Below are positions 32,045 through 44,835 of a DNA stretch of 64,000 nucleotides, in pieces. A program made the translations under genes and the position numbers. Source of the stretch: Ulva prolifera (taxonomy: Eukaryota; Chlorophyta; Ulvophyceae; Ulvales; Ulvaceae); assembly GCA_023078555.1 (NCBI GenBank), contig CM041202.1:124001-188000 (forward strand), written 5' to 3'. The first letter of the stretch is position 1. Each line of letters starts with the position of its first letter. The notes beneath the pieces are model-generated. The model was not told the DNA's origin, made no database searches, and saw nothing but the letters and a program-made list of their open reading frames with translations.

Positions 32045-33171
32045 GAATGGTTGGTGGGCCACCAACCATTCGGGAAGTCATGCATGTAAGCATCCATGCA
32101 CGGCGCGGCGCACAAGAATGGTTGGTGGGCCACCAACCATTCGGGCGGTCATGCATATGCATGACATATATCATGATCCAGGCTCCCCGGAATGGTTGGT
32201 GGGCCACCAACCATTCGGGCAGTCATGCATGTCACGATGCAGGCTCCCCAGAATGGTTGGTGGGCCACCAACCATTCGGGAAGTCATGCATGTAAGCATC
32301 CATGCACGGCGCGGCGCACAAGAATGGTTGGTGGGCCACCAACCATTCGGGCAGTCATGCATATGCATGACATATATCATGATCCAGGCTCCCCGGAATG
32401 GTTGGTGGGCCACCAACCATTCGGGCAGTCATGCATGTCACGATGCAGGCTCCCCAGAATGGTTGGTGGGCCACCAACCATTCGGGAAGTCATGCATGTA
32501 AGCATCCATGCACGGCGCGGCGCACAAGAATGGTTGGTGGGCCACCAACCATTCGGGCAGTCATGCATATGCATGACATATATCATGATCCAGGCTCCCC
32601 GGAATGGTTGGTGGGCCACCAACCATTCGGGCAGTCATGCATGTCACGATGTAGGCTCCCCAGAATGGTTGGTGGCCCACCAACCATTCGGGAAGTCATG
32701 CATGTAAGCATCCATGCACGGCGCGGCGCACAAGAATGGTTGGTGGGCCACCAACCATTCGGGCAGTCATGCATATGCATGACATATGTCATGATCCGGC
32801 TCCCCGGAATGGTTGGTGGGCCACCAACCATTCGGGCAGTCATGCATGTCACGATGCAGGCTCCCCAGAATGGTTGGTGGGCCACCAACCATTCGGGAAG
32901 TCATGCATGTAAGCATCCATGCACGGCGCGGCGCACAAGAATGGTTGGTGGGCCACCAACCATTCGGGCAGTCATGCATATGCATGACATACGTCATGAT
33001 CCAGGCACCCCGGAATGGTTGGTGGGCCACCAACCATTCGGGCAGTCATGTATGTAAGCATCCATGCACGGCGCGACGCACAAGAATGGTTGGTGGGCCA
33101 CCAACCATTCGGGCAGTCATGCATGTCATGATCCAGGCTCCCCGGAATGGTTGGTGGGGCACCAACCATTC
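32045..33171. repeat. Near-palindrome satellite, 17 hairpin units in a 206-bp higher-order repeat
   Basis: Each unit holds a 27-bp near-perfect palindrome: arm GAATGGTTGGTGG, one central base, then CCACCAACCATTC. I count 17 copies. Linkers of three kinds (GGGAAGTCATGCATGTAAGC; GGGCAGTCATGCATATGC; GGGCAGTCATGCATGTCACG) alternate so that the pattern recurs every 206 bases about 5.5 times. The linkers are also rich in ATGCAT/CATGCATG palindromes. Both strands show long frames that are simply the repeat read through; no protein is supported. Confidence 0.95.
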
Positions 33172-35252
33172 CAGTAGTCATGCATGTGACGAACCATGCG
33201 CGGCGTGGCGACTAAGAATTTCAGTGTTGTTTTTCTCTCGTTCACTCTTTTGTAACTACGAATGGACGGTGCTCCACCATCCGCTCTCGCGGACTCTTGA
33301 AAACGAACGGTGCGGGACTGCCCGCTCTAGCAGGCATGCAGAAGAACACTAAACAAACTTACGATGGTGCAGATGTATTCCGCGTGCCTCTTGGGATATG
33401 CAATGTGCATCAGCTATCAAGGCGAGACAGGACACCACGTGGAGGCACCACGTACGAAGCTAAATGATACATGTATACACTCGAAGGATTGCAACCCCAA
33501 CACAACGCACTCAAACAAGGAACGCGCCGGATAATTCTCTAAGCCCTCACTGCTGTCGACATATTCCGGTCCTCTTAATCCTTTGGCTGCCTTGTCTTAC
33601 AGTTTTGATCCCATGTATGCTTATAGACGCCCTACGGGTACTAACGAGGTCAAACTTGGACGCACGTGTGCACACACAAATGCGATGTTTGGGCGCCTGC
33701 TTGTTGCCACGAAGTAACTGTCGATGGCAGTTGTGCATGTAAACTTTGTTCGCCGAGATTTATGCAAGTCTCACGAGAGTGTTCGGTACTGTCCAACCAT
33801 AGTCAATCTAGAACATACTCCATATGTTTGCTCTCCACAATGGAAGCACTTGGTATAGGATCGCACCACCTCCATGCCATGCGGTTTTGCTTGATGTCAC
33901 GATCCCATGGCCGGCTCGAAATAACTTCCACGTGAGTGTGTGTTCCTCAGGTAGGCTACGTAGGTATACCGGAAGATGCTGATACCCGTGACCTGCGAAA
34001 ACACACCTGGTCAACAACCGATGGTGCACGCAAATGCCAGGCGCACCACCAATGATCTCGATCGAGCAGCAGAGAAGCAAGCGTAGATAGGCTCCAAGTA
34101 ACATTACTGCTTACGCGTACTCTAAGAATGTCAGTTTGTTTGAGACACGGAGTCGGACGGCAATCACCTCAGCTGCTCTGCAAGCAAGGTGGACGTGGTT
34201 CATGCGATCGGGCGCCATCGCACATCCGAAGCTACAACATATCCAAAGCTACAGCATACAGCTACAGCATATATGATATACGAAGTAGTTCTAAACTGGT
34301 GGCAGGTGCCATCTCGAACAGAACAATGTGTGCGCCTCGACCATCGATATCGGCACATCAGCTGCGTCTTCGGCGCCTTCGCAAGGAAGTGATGTCCACG
34401 ACAGCGCCGTCAGACATATACAAACGTCACACCTTGCAGCATACTTCAATTGAGCATGTCGGAAGTTGAGCAGCGGCGATGACGCCTGCGGCTGCTGCTT
34501 GCTAACAATTAGACGCCAGCCCGGGAGTGAAAGACCCGCCTACGATTCACACCACATTATACAATAATACCCACAGACAGAGATTGTAGAAGACTTCAGG
34601 CGCTCTGTTCAACCAGGTACGCCGCAATGATCATGTCGGTGCGCCCGCACACGCAGTACGGATGTCATGGCTTGCACTCCAACGCATTGAGACAGCACAA
34701 CGAATTGATAATACATTTATGCTCACTGATGCAATGTTTAGGTTTTGACAGCTCACATATGGAGATCGCGCCTGGAATGGCGAGCGTTACCGCCACACAT
34801 CGCATGCACGCATGCATGCAAAAACAGCATCGCGGTGAGTGTGGCGTTAGTGGACCCAGCCATGCACGCAACCCAAACAGCCCCAGGCCACCATTACACA
34901 GATCTCATGGTGCCTCCTGGCGCTAGCATGAACCCCGGATGATTGGCGACACCGAAAGCAGAGACACAACGGAAGTATGAGCCATACATATGTACGTGGT
35001 AAAGTAATAAAATCGTTTTAGTGGTTCCGATGCAAGACAAGTCGGGCAAAAATGTAGTATATGCACCGCTGCTGCAGTACGTACCGTTGAACGTTGTACC
35101 AATGTGGGTGTGCATGCGTGTTTGTGCGGGTGGGCATCATGTGTCGCGTGGCCTCCCCCCTCTCAGATGGCAGAGGCGCATAGTATGGCTGTGACGCAGC
35201 ATGCTACAGCAGCAATGGCTCGGCAATGTATTGGGATGTCGGCAAAAGTGCG
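33172..35252. other. Intergenic between two satellites, no supported gene
   Basis: Contains one LINE-like tail (33215-33255, ending CGTTCACTCTTTTGTAA, imperfect flanking ACTAAGAAT/ACTACGAAT). Otherwise nothing recognised. Confidence 0.4.
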
Positions 35253-37740
35253 TCCTCTGCCCTCCCACGCAGTGCAGCGGGGTTGACAGTGGTGCTGCCC
35301 ATCGTTGCCGTAGCACAGCGGCACCTGGTCCTTCTGTGCTGTTACCCCCTCTGCCCCCCCACGCAGTGCAGCGTGGTTGACAGTGGTGCTGCCCGTCGTT
35401 GCCGTAGCACAGCGGCACCTGGTCCTTTTGTGCTGTTACCCCCTCTGCCCCCCCACGCAGTGCAGCGGGGTTGACAGTGGTGCTGCCCATCGTTGCCGTA
35501 GCACAGCGGCACCTGGTCCTTCTGTGCTGTTACCCCCTCTGCCCCCCCACGCAGTGCAGCGTGGTTGACAGTGGTGCTGCCCATCGTTGCCGCAGCACAG
35601 TGGCACCTGGTGTTTCTGTGCTGTTACCCCCTCTGCCCCCCCACGCAGTGCAGCGGGGTTGACAGTGGTGCTGCCCATCGCTGCCGCAGCACAGTGGCAC
35701 CTGGTCCTTCTGTGCTGTTATACCCTCCGCCCCCCCACGCAGTGCTGCGGGGATGACAGTGATGCTGCCCATCGTTGCCGCAGCACAGTGGCGCCTGGTG
35801 TTTCTGTGCTGTTATAATTACCCCTTCTGCCCTCCCACGCAGTGTAGCGGGGTTGACAGTGTTGCTGCCCATCGTTGCCGTAGCACAGCGGCACCTGGTC
35901 CTTCTGTGATGTTACCCCCTCTGCCCCCCCACGCAGTGCAGCGTGGTTGACAGTGGTGCTGCCCGTCGTTGCCGTAGCACAGCGGCACCTGGTCCTTTTG
36001 TGCTGTTACCCCCTCTGCCCCCCCACGCAGTGCAGCGTGGTTGACAGTGGTGCTGCCCATCGTTGCCGCAGCACAGTGGCACCTGGTGTTTCTGTGCTGT
36101 TATACCCTCCGCCCCCCCACGCAGTGCTGCGGGGATGACAGTGATGCTGCCCATCGTTGCCGCAGCACAGTGGCACCTGGTGTTTCTGTGCTGTTACCCC
36201 CTCTGCCCCCCCACGCAGTGCAGCGGGGTTGACAGTGGTGCTGCCCATCGCTGCCGCAGCACAGTGGCACTTGGTGTTTCTGTGCTGTTATACCCTCCGC
36301 CCCCCCACGCAGTGCTGCGGGGATGACAGTGATGCTGCCCATCGTTGCCGCAGCACAGTGGCGCCTGGTGTTTCTGTGCTGTTATAATTACCCCTTCTGC
36401 CCTCCCACGCAGTGTAGCGGGGTTGACAGTGTTGCTGCCCATCGTTGCCGTAGCACAGCGGCACCTGGTCCTTCTGTGCTGTTATACCCTCCGCCCCCCC
36501 ACGCAGTGCTGCGGGGATGACAGTGATGCTGCCCATCGTTGCCGCAGCACAGTGGCACCTGGTGTTTCTGTGCTGTTACCCCCTCTGCCCCCCCACGCAG
36601 TGCAGCGGGGTTGACAGTGGTGCTGCCCATCGCTGCCGCAGCACAGTGGCACTTGGTGTTTCTGTGCTGTTATACCCTCCGCCCCCCCACGCAGTGCTGC
36701 GGGGATGACAGTGATGCTGCCCATCGTTGCCGCAGCACAGTGGCACCTGGTGTTTCTGTGCTGTTACCCCCTCTGCCCCCCCACGCAGTGCAGCGGGGTT
36801 GACAGTGGTGCTGCCCATCGCTGCCGCAGCACAGTGGCACTTGGTGTTTCTGTGCTGTTATACCCTCCGCCCCCCCACGCAGTGCTGCGGGGATGACAGT
36901 GATGCTGCCCATCGTTGCCGCAGCACAGTGGCGCCTGGTGTTTCTGTGCTGTTATAATTACCCCTTCTGCCCTCCCACGCAGTGTAGCGGGGTTGACAGT
37001 GTTGCTGCCCATCGTTGCCGTAGCACAGCGGCACCTGGTCCTTCTGTGCTGTTATACCCTCCGCCCCCCCACGCAGTGCAGCGGGGTTGACAGTGGTGCT
37101 GCCCATCGCTGCCGCAGCACAGTGGCACTTGGTGTTTCTGTGCTGTTATACCCTCCGCCCCCCCACGCAGTGCTGCGGGGATGACAGTGATGCTGCCCAT
37201 CGTTGCCGCAGCACAGTGGCGCCTGGTGTTTCTGTGCTGTTATAATTACCCCTTCTGCCCTCTCACGCAGTGTAGCGGGGTTGACAGTGGTGCTGCCCAT
37301 CGTTGCCGCAGCACAGTGGCACCTGGTCCTTCTGTGCTGTTATACCCTCCGCCCCCCCACGCAGTGCTGCGGGGATGACAGTGATGCTGCCCATCGTTGC
37401 CGCAGCACAGTGGCGCCTGGTGTTTCTGTGCTGTTATAATTACCCCTTCTGCCCTCTCACGCAGTGTAGCGGGGTTGACAGTGGTGCTGCCCATCGTTGC
37501 CGCAGCACAGTGGCACCTGGTGTTTCTGTGCTGTTACCCCCTCTGCCCCCCCACGCAGTGCAGCGGGGTTGACAGTGGTGTTGCCCATCGCTGCCGCAGC
37601 ACAGTGGCACTTGGTGTTTCTGTGCTGTTATACCCTCCGCCCCCCCACGCAGAGCTGCGGGGATGACAGTGATGCTGCCCATCGTTGCTGAATCACAGTG
37701 GCACTTGGTGTTTCTGTGTTGTTATGCCCTCTGCCCCCTT
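35253..37740. repeat. 94-bp tandem satellite, about 26 copies
   Basis: The unit includes GTTGACAGTGGTGCTGCCC, CGCAGCACAGTGGCACCTGG, TTTCTGTGCTGTTA and CACGCAGTGCAGCGG. Some units carry a 6-base insertion (TTATAATTACCCC instead of TTACCCC, making 100 bp), and variant types alternate in blocks. Because 94 is not a multiple of three, every frame closes after about 80 codons. The serial ORFs on both strands are therefore artefacts. Confidence 0.95.
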
Positions 37741-38157
37741 CATGTCTGGGTGCTGCCACGCCAGGGTCAGGCTGACCATCGCCTTAAAGACAGGCCACAG
37801 CGCCCTCACCACCCAAGCCAGACATGTTATGCCACGCTATACAAATGAATCGCAAGCATTATTCGTGCCACATGCTGTTAACCTTCAGCTAGCCTCCCTG
37901 CACGTCAGGACAGTACCAGAGAAATACAAAGAGAGTCGATACAAATAAACTAGAAATGCATTATCATGAGACGATATCGACGCCGACGCCGAGAGACTCC
38001 AGACGCTTATAATAGCTCATATGAATTGGCTTACATTGCTGTGGGAAGATGCTCCGTTGGTACTATACTCGCTCCAGAGATCGTTGATGGCGAGATGCAA
38101 TGCTCGTGGGCTATCCATCGACACTGCAGTGGTGACTAGCGCATGCATTACTCGACC

Positions 38158-38242
38158 CCGTAATGGTCGGTGAGGCACCGACCATTCCACGACGTTGCTG
38201 ACTGGGCCGTAATGGTCGGTGAGGCACCGACCATTCCACGAT
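38158..38242. repeat. Two copies of a variant hairpin repeat
   Basis: AATGGTCGGTG, a 3-base loop, then CACCGACCATT, present twice about 55 bases apart. A decayed third copy is near 38280. The arms resemble the satellite at 32045-33171 with one change (TCGG for TTGG), so the hairpin family also exists outside the array. Confidence 0.8.
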
Positions 38243-39390
38243 GTTGCTGACTGGGCACACTTGCATCGATTCAGACCGGAATGGACGGTGCCACACTGAC
38301 CACTCAGCGACAGGAGCACGCCATTTGTCTCCTCTGAACGCGGTCCATGCTTGACCACCTAAAGGAGAGTAGCACCAACTTGTCAGGCACGTCCTCGTCT
38401 TCCGTGGGCATCGGATATGCAGGCATGAGTGCTCAATCCTTTTCAATATCCTTTGGTGTACATGCATGTATGTCTTCTCCGTTAACTCTTTTGTAAACTT
38501 GTTCCAGCTCAAACTCTGAGCAGTCGGACTGCTGGACGTACATGGGCGCATCTTCTTTGATGTTTGTCTTCTTCCATGTGCTCGTTTGTAATGTTTTTAT
38601 TTGTGCGCAGCTGCGTTCGCCTCAGTACGCAATGGATTTCCAGTGCTTTTCATCTGCGGAGACTGCTCTGGTTTTCTGCCAAACTCGTTGTGTTCACATC
38701 CAGGTTTGGCATGACTCAGCAGAGTGAGGCCGAGCGAGCCCGCCATGCCAGCCCCCAATTCCAGCAGCTTGCTGGCTTGCCTGGCACTTGTAGGAGTAGC
38801 ACATGTAAATTATGTGGCAGGTGGGATCCATGTGTGGTGCTGTCCACCTCCAAATATGCCCCAAAACTGACTTTTTCAATTCTCAGTGCAAGGATGTTTG
38901 CGGCAGGCCACTGTGATACCCCAGAGTGCATTACCACTGATGTTGTGTTGTGAAAATTCGCAGCCTCAAGGCCAAACAACCAACATGCAGCTCGACCAGA
39001 ATCCGCCCGATCAGCACTTCACATATACCTCAAGTGATCTCCTGTTCGAATCTGAGCCTCAATCCTTGCACACCAGCTCCAACAGCTATTCTGCGTGTGC
39101 TATCGAGCCCGACTATGCGTGTGCTTCACCATTTTCTGTGCTGAAAGTTGCTGTGCACTCAGTCTCACAAATCGAATGCATTCACCGGCAGCTTTTTTGC
39201 GTGCTTCGCGAATCTGCATTCCAGTTGTCAACACTGATCTCGTGGAGTGCATGGCGTGGCGGTGTGGTGAGTGGTGTCCCGTGACGCACGCCCCATGCGA
39301 GATTCCAACACCCCGAGTTTGGGTGAAAACCGGTGACTGATTGGCCTGTCTCGCGCGATGGAAGAGCACACAATCATGTCAGCGCTGTTG

Positions 39391-39480
39391 CCGAGGAAGC
39401 CATAGGACATTCCGCAGCCACCAAGGAAGCCATAGGACATTCCGCTGCCACCAAGGAAGCCATAGGACATTCCGCCACGA
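39391..39480 (+). repeat. 30-bp tandem repeat, 3 copies
   Basis: Units of AGGAAGCCATAGGACATTCC plus 10 variable bases, with exactly 30-base spacing. A frame reading KEAIGHSAAT passes through it, but there is no other sign of a gene. Confidence 0.9.
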
Positions 39481-40361
39481 TCGTTCCTTGTGAAGCATAC
39501 GGACGCGGGCGGAAGGTCAACAGCCTCGTAGGAATGTTCCTCTGTCAGCGGAACGCCTTCGGTTCCGCCCCGGAATGTCACCATTCTCCTAGTGTGTAGG
39601 CACACCCTAGCTGCGTGGCCATACTTGACAGCCACAGCGCCAAGGCGCGTTCACCACATCTCAGGCTGTCGCATATGAAATGTAATATGCAAATAACTTG
39701 ACAAGTTGATGTTATCATTCATGCCATAAAGTACGCTGGTGTTTGTACAAACATGTGTAGGCCTAGGCATACTCTGCAATTCCCTGAATGCCATTCACAG
39801 TGTCTGCAGTCGATTCCTCTACTTATGCCTCCATGCTCAGCCATGGCTGAGGTAAACGCCTTCAACTGCAGGCTTCATCCTGCATCCATGAAAGCGTGGC
39901 CACTGGTCAGCTGGTGCTGCCATGAGCCCGACGCCGATCGCAATGATAAAGGCCACACGCACGGGTCTGCAAATTCCACGGATAGTAGCATGCTACATGG
40001 ATGTTCGTGTGCAACATCGAGCTAGCTACAGTTAGGCACCGGACATTGCTGGTCTCGAGCTCCATAGGGAGCCACGAATCTGCGAATGTCGATGTGCACA
40101 CGTGGCAGGTCGACAGTGGGCGCGCTCGGAGCTCGCTCGGAGCTCGCTCGGCGCCCGCTCGCTACCGCACATGCCGCCTATCGCTACATTTCACCTGCGA
40201 CAATTCCATGCGTCTTGAGGCACGTCTGTATGTCATGCTTGGCTCACATCGTCCCACCGCAAGACGGCCACACGATGCATCGTCGAAGGGGCCCGGGCAT
40301 TCACAGCAAGAGCGCGACGTCGACAGCACCATGCACGCCGCCTGTTTGCTGTGGAAAAACG

Positions 40362-40369
40362 TATATATA
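40362..40369 (+). promoter_or_regulatory. TATA-like box upstream of family W gene 2
   Basis: TATATATA about 200 bases before the start codon at 40571. No such box is evident at the same place in the other two W genes. Confidence 0.35.
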
Positions 40370-40474
40370 CCGCTGCAGTTCAACTTTTTATCTCCAGATA
40401 TGTTCAATCGATCAACCTGGAAACTGCTGAACGACACTGCGATTAGCTATAGCCAACGTACGGTACATCCGAGC

Positions 40475-40486
40475 TATCTCGAGATA
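40475..40486. promoter_or_regulatory. Palindromic TATCTCGAGATA motif
   Basis: A 12-bp dyad about 85 bases before the start codon of W gene 2. Its core CTCGAGAT also occurs upstream of W genes 1 and 3. No experimental basis. Confidence 0.35.
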
Positions 40487-40570
40487 TAGGCCTTGTCCGT
40501 CTCAAACTTGTTTGCACTCCGACGACCACCTCTCGACGGACACTTTCAACGAAAAAAGATACATCCAGAG

Positions 40571-43500
40571 ATGACTTCGCCACTTGCTTCCAACGCCTTG
40601 CCTTCCATCCGCCAGCGCCTCGCTGAAAGGGTACGCGCTCCTGGATCGAGAGCACTGTCACCTCTCGGAAGCTGCATGGCTCTTGCTTTGCGCTGGAGCT
40701 GCCTTTGTGAGCGTGTTTCGTGCTGCGCGCCGCCTGTGAGCTGTTGCAGCGCACACTGCCAAGGCCAGCGCTCCAGCGCTGCGCATGCGTGGCAAAAGTG
40801 CTCGAGGTTTGCTGAGGTCGACCACGCTCGAGCGCGGGCAACGTGACACGCAGAACATCGTATAGTCTATGCTGATTCTGATGGCCTGACCGCTAGAGAG
40901 TGACTCGGTGTGTGGTGCAGGCTGGTGGCAACGCTGCTGACGTGGACGACGCGCTTGCGGTTTCCGGCGACCGTGCGCATACTTCTGGCTCGTCGGGCAC
41001 AGCTGCAACGGGCTTCACATCAGCTACTTGCCGGTATGACACTGGCGTCACATGTCCATTCACCTGCATCCACGGGATGTTCTCGTTCCGTAAGTCTCTT
41101 CGAGACATGCGACAGTACTTGTGGGGTTGTGAGGTTGCTGCTCGGTTTTTCCAGTGGGGCATGCTGCACATCTGCGCGGGGTGCCTTGGGTGGCGGCAGT
41201 TCGGCTGTGAAAGACATTAATGCTGCCCACTCATAGTCTGCTGTACATGTCTCCTTGTAGGCCTCCACCCATCTGCGCCAGCCCATCGGCCCATCGTCGA
41301 CGTGATCGCTGGCTTGCAGGGGATCTGGGTCTGAATGGCACACAACGGCTGACAATACAGTTACATCTAGTGCAGAAGGTATGAGCCCACTTCACTTGCG
41401 GCTGCGTGCGGTCGGGTGACAATGTTGCGCGAACGCCATCGGAGCTCTGCCCAGAGCATCTCAACATCTAGCATGGCAGAGTGCACTTGATTGATACATG
41501 AAGGATTTTTCTACCGTCTTCAGCATTTGATGTGCTCTGGCGATCCATTTCATGCCATAAAATCAACCGCGAATGTTACCGTTCATGCTGCTGCAAGGGA
41601 ATCGAGCTACTTTTGCTCGACGTAGCATGTGAAGGCATTGTATATTTCTTACAATGGTTTTCAACGCAGTTGCAAGGCGGCTGCTGTCGCTGGTACATTA
41701 TATCATGCAATCAGATGTGGTTTCCTACTGCAGGTGCTGCTCGTGATGGTGGTGATCCCGCTCCTCCTCACCGAGTGCAGAAGAGAGTGGAGGAGTCTCC
41801 TACTGCTGCATCCCATGGCGCCGCCTCCATTCTTCGTCCGACTCGAGCCTGTACAGCATCACCTGGGCCAGGCGCTACAGCTCCAGACGTAAGCGCCTGG
41901 GACAACGGTGTAGAAGCATCGTACTCCAACGTCCAGGTTAAGCATGCGACACACGTTTCATCTCCTGATGGGGCGTCGTCTGTTCCGGAGTCTCCTGCAC
42001 AGGACTGCTGGTGGGCGACCCAGCCTGACAATGGAGACATCCCCAGCCCCCATGTGCTGTACGACTACAGCTCCTGGGCAGCAGACTACTGGGCGTGGCT
42101 GCGTGAGGGCGGCACTGAGGCGTTCTGCCTGCACATGGTGCTGTGGGGCCAGCAGGGCTCCTGGGGCGACGCTGAGTGGGAGGCCTTCCGCCAGGGCAGC
42201 CCCGACGACGGTGCCCTGATCGATGCCTACTGTGCACACTGGCACACACACGGCTGGCCGACGGCGCCGCTGCCGACCGAAGGGGCTCCGCTGCTGGCCG
42301 GAGGGACTGCGACCTCCGAGTGGCTCACCTCTATGGGAGGGTACGCCACCGATGAACCGACAGAGGGCGGAGACAGCTCAGGGAGTGCGCCGCAACCTGC
42401 ACAAGAGAGGGCTGAGGTGCTTGCAATGCTGGAGACCGAGACTGAAGGGGCTTCTCACGGCAGCGGCGATTCCGTCGGGGCAGGCCAGAATACCTCCACG
42501 GCACCTCTCTCAGCCGCACAGGACTCACACCAGCAGATGTCCGAGTCTGCTGAGGGCACAGCCGCTTCCGGACAAAATGGTGCTGCCACAGGCACCGGGA
42601 AGGGTGCGTCTCCTCTAGCATGTGACTGAATGATTGGCATTGCTGGTGGCTGCGCCCTTGCCCTTTTCGGCTTAATGCCCGAGGAGATACTCTGCTTGCT
42701 GTCATGGAGTGTGTGGCTGACACTGGCTGCTCTCCTCGTGTCAAGACCTGTCTACTCTTGCACTAACACACGAGCGTTTTGGTCCTCCCTTGCACTAACA
42801 CATGAGCGCTTTGGTCCTCCCTTGCACTAACACATGAGCGTTTTGGTCCTCCCTTGCACTAGCACATGAGCGTTTTGGTCCTCCCTTGCACTAACACATG
42901 AGCGTTTTGGTCCTCCCGTGCGCTAACACATGAGTGTTTTGGTCCTCCCTTGCACTAACACATGAGCGTTTTGGTCCTCCCTTGCACTAACACATGAGCG
43001 TTTTGGTCCTCCCGTTGCCTGTGCCCGTGGTTTCATGCTGGATATTGCTGCCTGCTGCTCGTTGACTCGCTGACCGCAGGCCTTCGATCGGCAACGCCGT
43101 GTGCTTCCGATGCCATTTGCTCATTTACCGGCTGCTTGCACATGCGGTTGCACTGATTGCCGTCCGCTGGTGCAGGCGCCGATTCACCAACATGCCCAGC
43201 TGCTGTTCCTGCCACTGCGGACGCCCCACCCCACCGGCCCGCCGTTCCCCTCACACCACCACCTCCAGCCGAATCTCAGACAGCGCCGTACGACACGAAA
43301 CCGGTAGCTGTGGCGACTGATGATGAAGCGGCGCGGCTGCGGGCAGCTCTGCGCGAGCACGCCGCCGCCCTCGCCGCCGCTGGCCACCGCGAGGCCGCCC
43401 TGCAGGCTGCCCTTGACGCGAAGACCGAGGAGGCCCGCGCCGCCAAGGTGCGCCGCCCCCCCTCTGTGACACCTCGCGGTTCTTGCTTCGCTTTTGAGAT

Positions 43501-44673
43501 CATTAGACCCGCCAAGGCCGTCAATGTCCCCTACACTTCTGACACGGCAGTGCTCGAGCCACCGGGCTTTCCATGCATGCGCTTTGCCTCCTTCCGCTGC
43601 AGATACACGACCTGTTTTAATCCATGTTGACACCAGGCAAGCTGCGTGCAGGCAGAAGCCGCCGCTGCCGTCGCCGCCCTGGCAGCCGCCCAGGAGAGCT
43701 CGAGCGAGGCCATCGCTGCGATCTATGCCGAGCAGGAGGAGTTGGAGGCCGCCCGCGACGCCGCCACCGCCCGCGCCGACGCCGCCGAAGCACAGCTCTC
43801 ACTCGTGCGCTACCCTCCCGCGACACCCGCGCTGGATGCAGCGTTCGATCGCATGCAACGCAATGCACCTTGTCTTTGCATGCGGGACTGCTCGGGGCAC
43901 GATGTTGGCACGTGCACCGAGGCCGCCGCTAAACCCCTGTGCCGTCCGTGTTGCAGAGCCAAAGCCACCAAGGGGACGATGTCAGCGCCCCGGCACCCCT
44001 GCCCCATGCTGGGCTTGCCGCGGGCGGCGCCGTGATGGCGGCTGATTCTGCAGGGGCCACAGCATGGTGCCCGAGCACCCCTGCCGCCCCTGTCGCCGAC
44101 CAAGGAGATGGCTACGCCACTGCTGGATGGGGGCCGTCCGCTTCCACCGCCCCGGCCGCTGCCGACGCCGGTGAGTACTACACTGCTGAAGGGTACGGCG
44201 GTGAGCACTCTGGATGGCAGACACCCCCCCCGGTAGCGCCGGCCGCCGCCGCGGACGGGCAGTACTACACTGCTGCAGGGTACGGCAACGGTGCCAATGC
44301 ATGGGGTTCACCTGCGACCACTGCGCTCGCCAGCAACGGGCGGTACTGCGCTGACCCCGGGTACGGCTGCCAAGCCTGGGGCGGCGCGCCACCAGCTCAG
44401 GATGTGTTCCTGCTCAATGCACCTCCCCAGGCCCCCGCCCCATGCGTGGAGACGGAGCGACCACAGGGCTGGTTCGGCGGCCGCCTCCTCAGCGTGCTCC
44501 CCAAGGTCCCTGCCCTGCCCAAGATGCCAGCCCGGCATACGCCCTCGTCCCCGGATCTGGCAACGTCCTGGCTGTGGGGCAAGTTCGGTTCGGCAGCTTC
44601 CTCCCCAGGCACCCCCGGACCAAGCACTCCCGGCGGCTACGCTTCACCTCAGCAGATGGCGCTCCTGGTGTAG
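40571..44673 (+). CDS. Family W gene 2: Trp-rich domain, coiled coil and YG/W repeats
   Basis: Seven exons (40571-40630, 40921-41033, 41320-41378, 41734-42603, 43176-43447, 43652-43804, 43957-44673), phases consistent, 747 residues. The layout matches W gene 1: short N-terminal exons (MTSPLASNALPSIRQRLAER), a Trp-rich domain at about 168-280 (YDYSSWAADYWAWLREGG; CAHWHTHGWP), and a coiled coil at about 420-509 (REHAAALAAAGHREAALQA; EAIAAIYAEQEELEAARDAA). Tyr/Gly/Trp repeats follow (GEYYTAEGYGGEHSGWQT; GQYYTAAGYGNGANAWGS), then the conserved end GWFGGRLLSVLP ... SWLWGKFGS ... SPQQMALLV. The coiled-coil exons and the intron between them are almost identical in DNA to W gene 1, while upstream introns have diverged. 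Intron 4 carries a 32-bp minisatellite missing from gene 1. It is convergent with the S gene ending at 45754. Family not recognised. Confidence 0.87.
42757..43012 (+). repeat. 32-bp intronic minisatellite, 8 copies
   Basis: Unit of CTTGCACTAACACATGAGCG then TTTTGGTCCTCC, eight copies with few changes. It lies within intron 4 of W gene 2 and is absent from the matching intron of W gene 1 (22296-22650), so it arose after the duplication or was lost there. Confidence 0.92.
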
Positions 44674-44830
44674 ATGGTATAGTTGTGAGTCGAATAGAAG
44701 CTTGAGTAGAGCGTTGATTGCCGTTGCGCCCGAGGTGGCTGCATTGTAGCATTGATGGCCGCGGAGCTCAAGCAGTTGTTTTATTTTCAGTGAGGTGGTT
44801 CCCAAATAAAAGTCGATGCAGATTACATCC

Positions 44831-44835
44831 TGTAA
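44831..44835 (+). terminator. TGTAA polyadenylation signal of family W gene 2
   Basis: TGTAA followed by GTCTGCTCGC about 158 bases after the stop, matching the signal of W gene 1. Confidence 0.65.

Larger units (their letters stand above)
37741..40570. other. Intergenic upstream of family W gene 2
   Basis: No gene supported. It holds two copies of a variant hairpin (38158-38242), two LINE-like tails (38470-38497, 38557-38590), a 30-bp minisatellite (39391-39480), and a promoter-like stretch just before 40571. Confidence 0.45.

Noticed and set aside
32045-33171. CRISPR-like array of palindromic repeats
   Set aside because: The linkers are themselves repeated in a 206-bp pattern, not unique spacers. 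The context is eukaryotic with introns, and there are no cas genes.
35253-37740. Dozens of overlapping 60-90-residue ORFs on both strands
   Set aside because: They are the 94-bp satellite read through. The period is not divisible by three, so each frame closes at the same place in every cycle, and copies shift by 94 bases.
41734-41892. Hydrophobic start of the Trp exon (VLLVMVVIPLLL) as a membrane anchor
   Set aside because: It is in the wrong frame. Joining exon 3 to this exon in phase gives GAARDGGDPAP, and W genes 1 and 3 agree.
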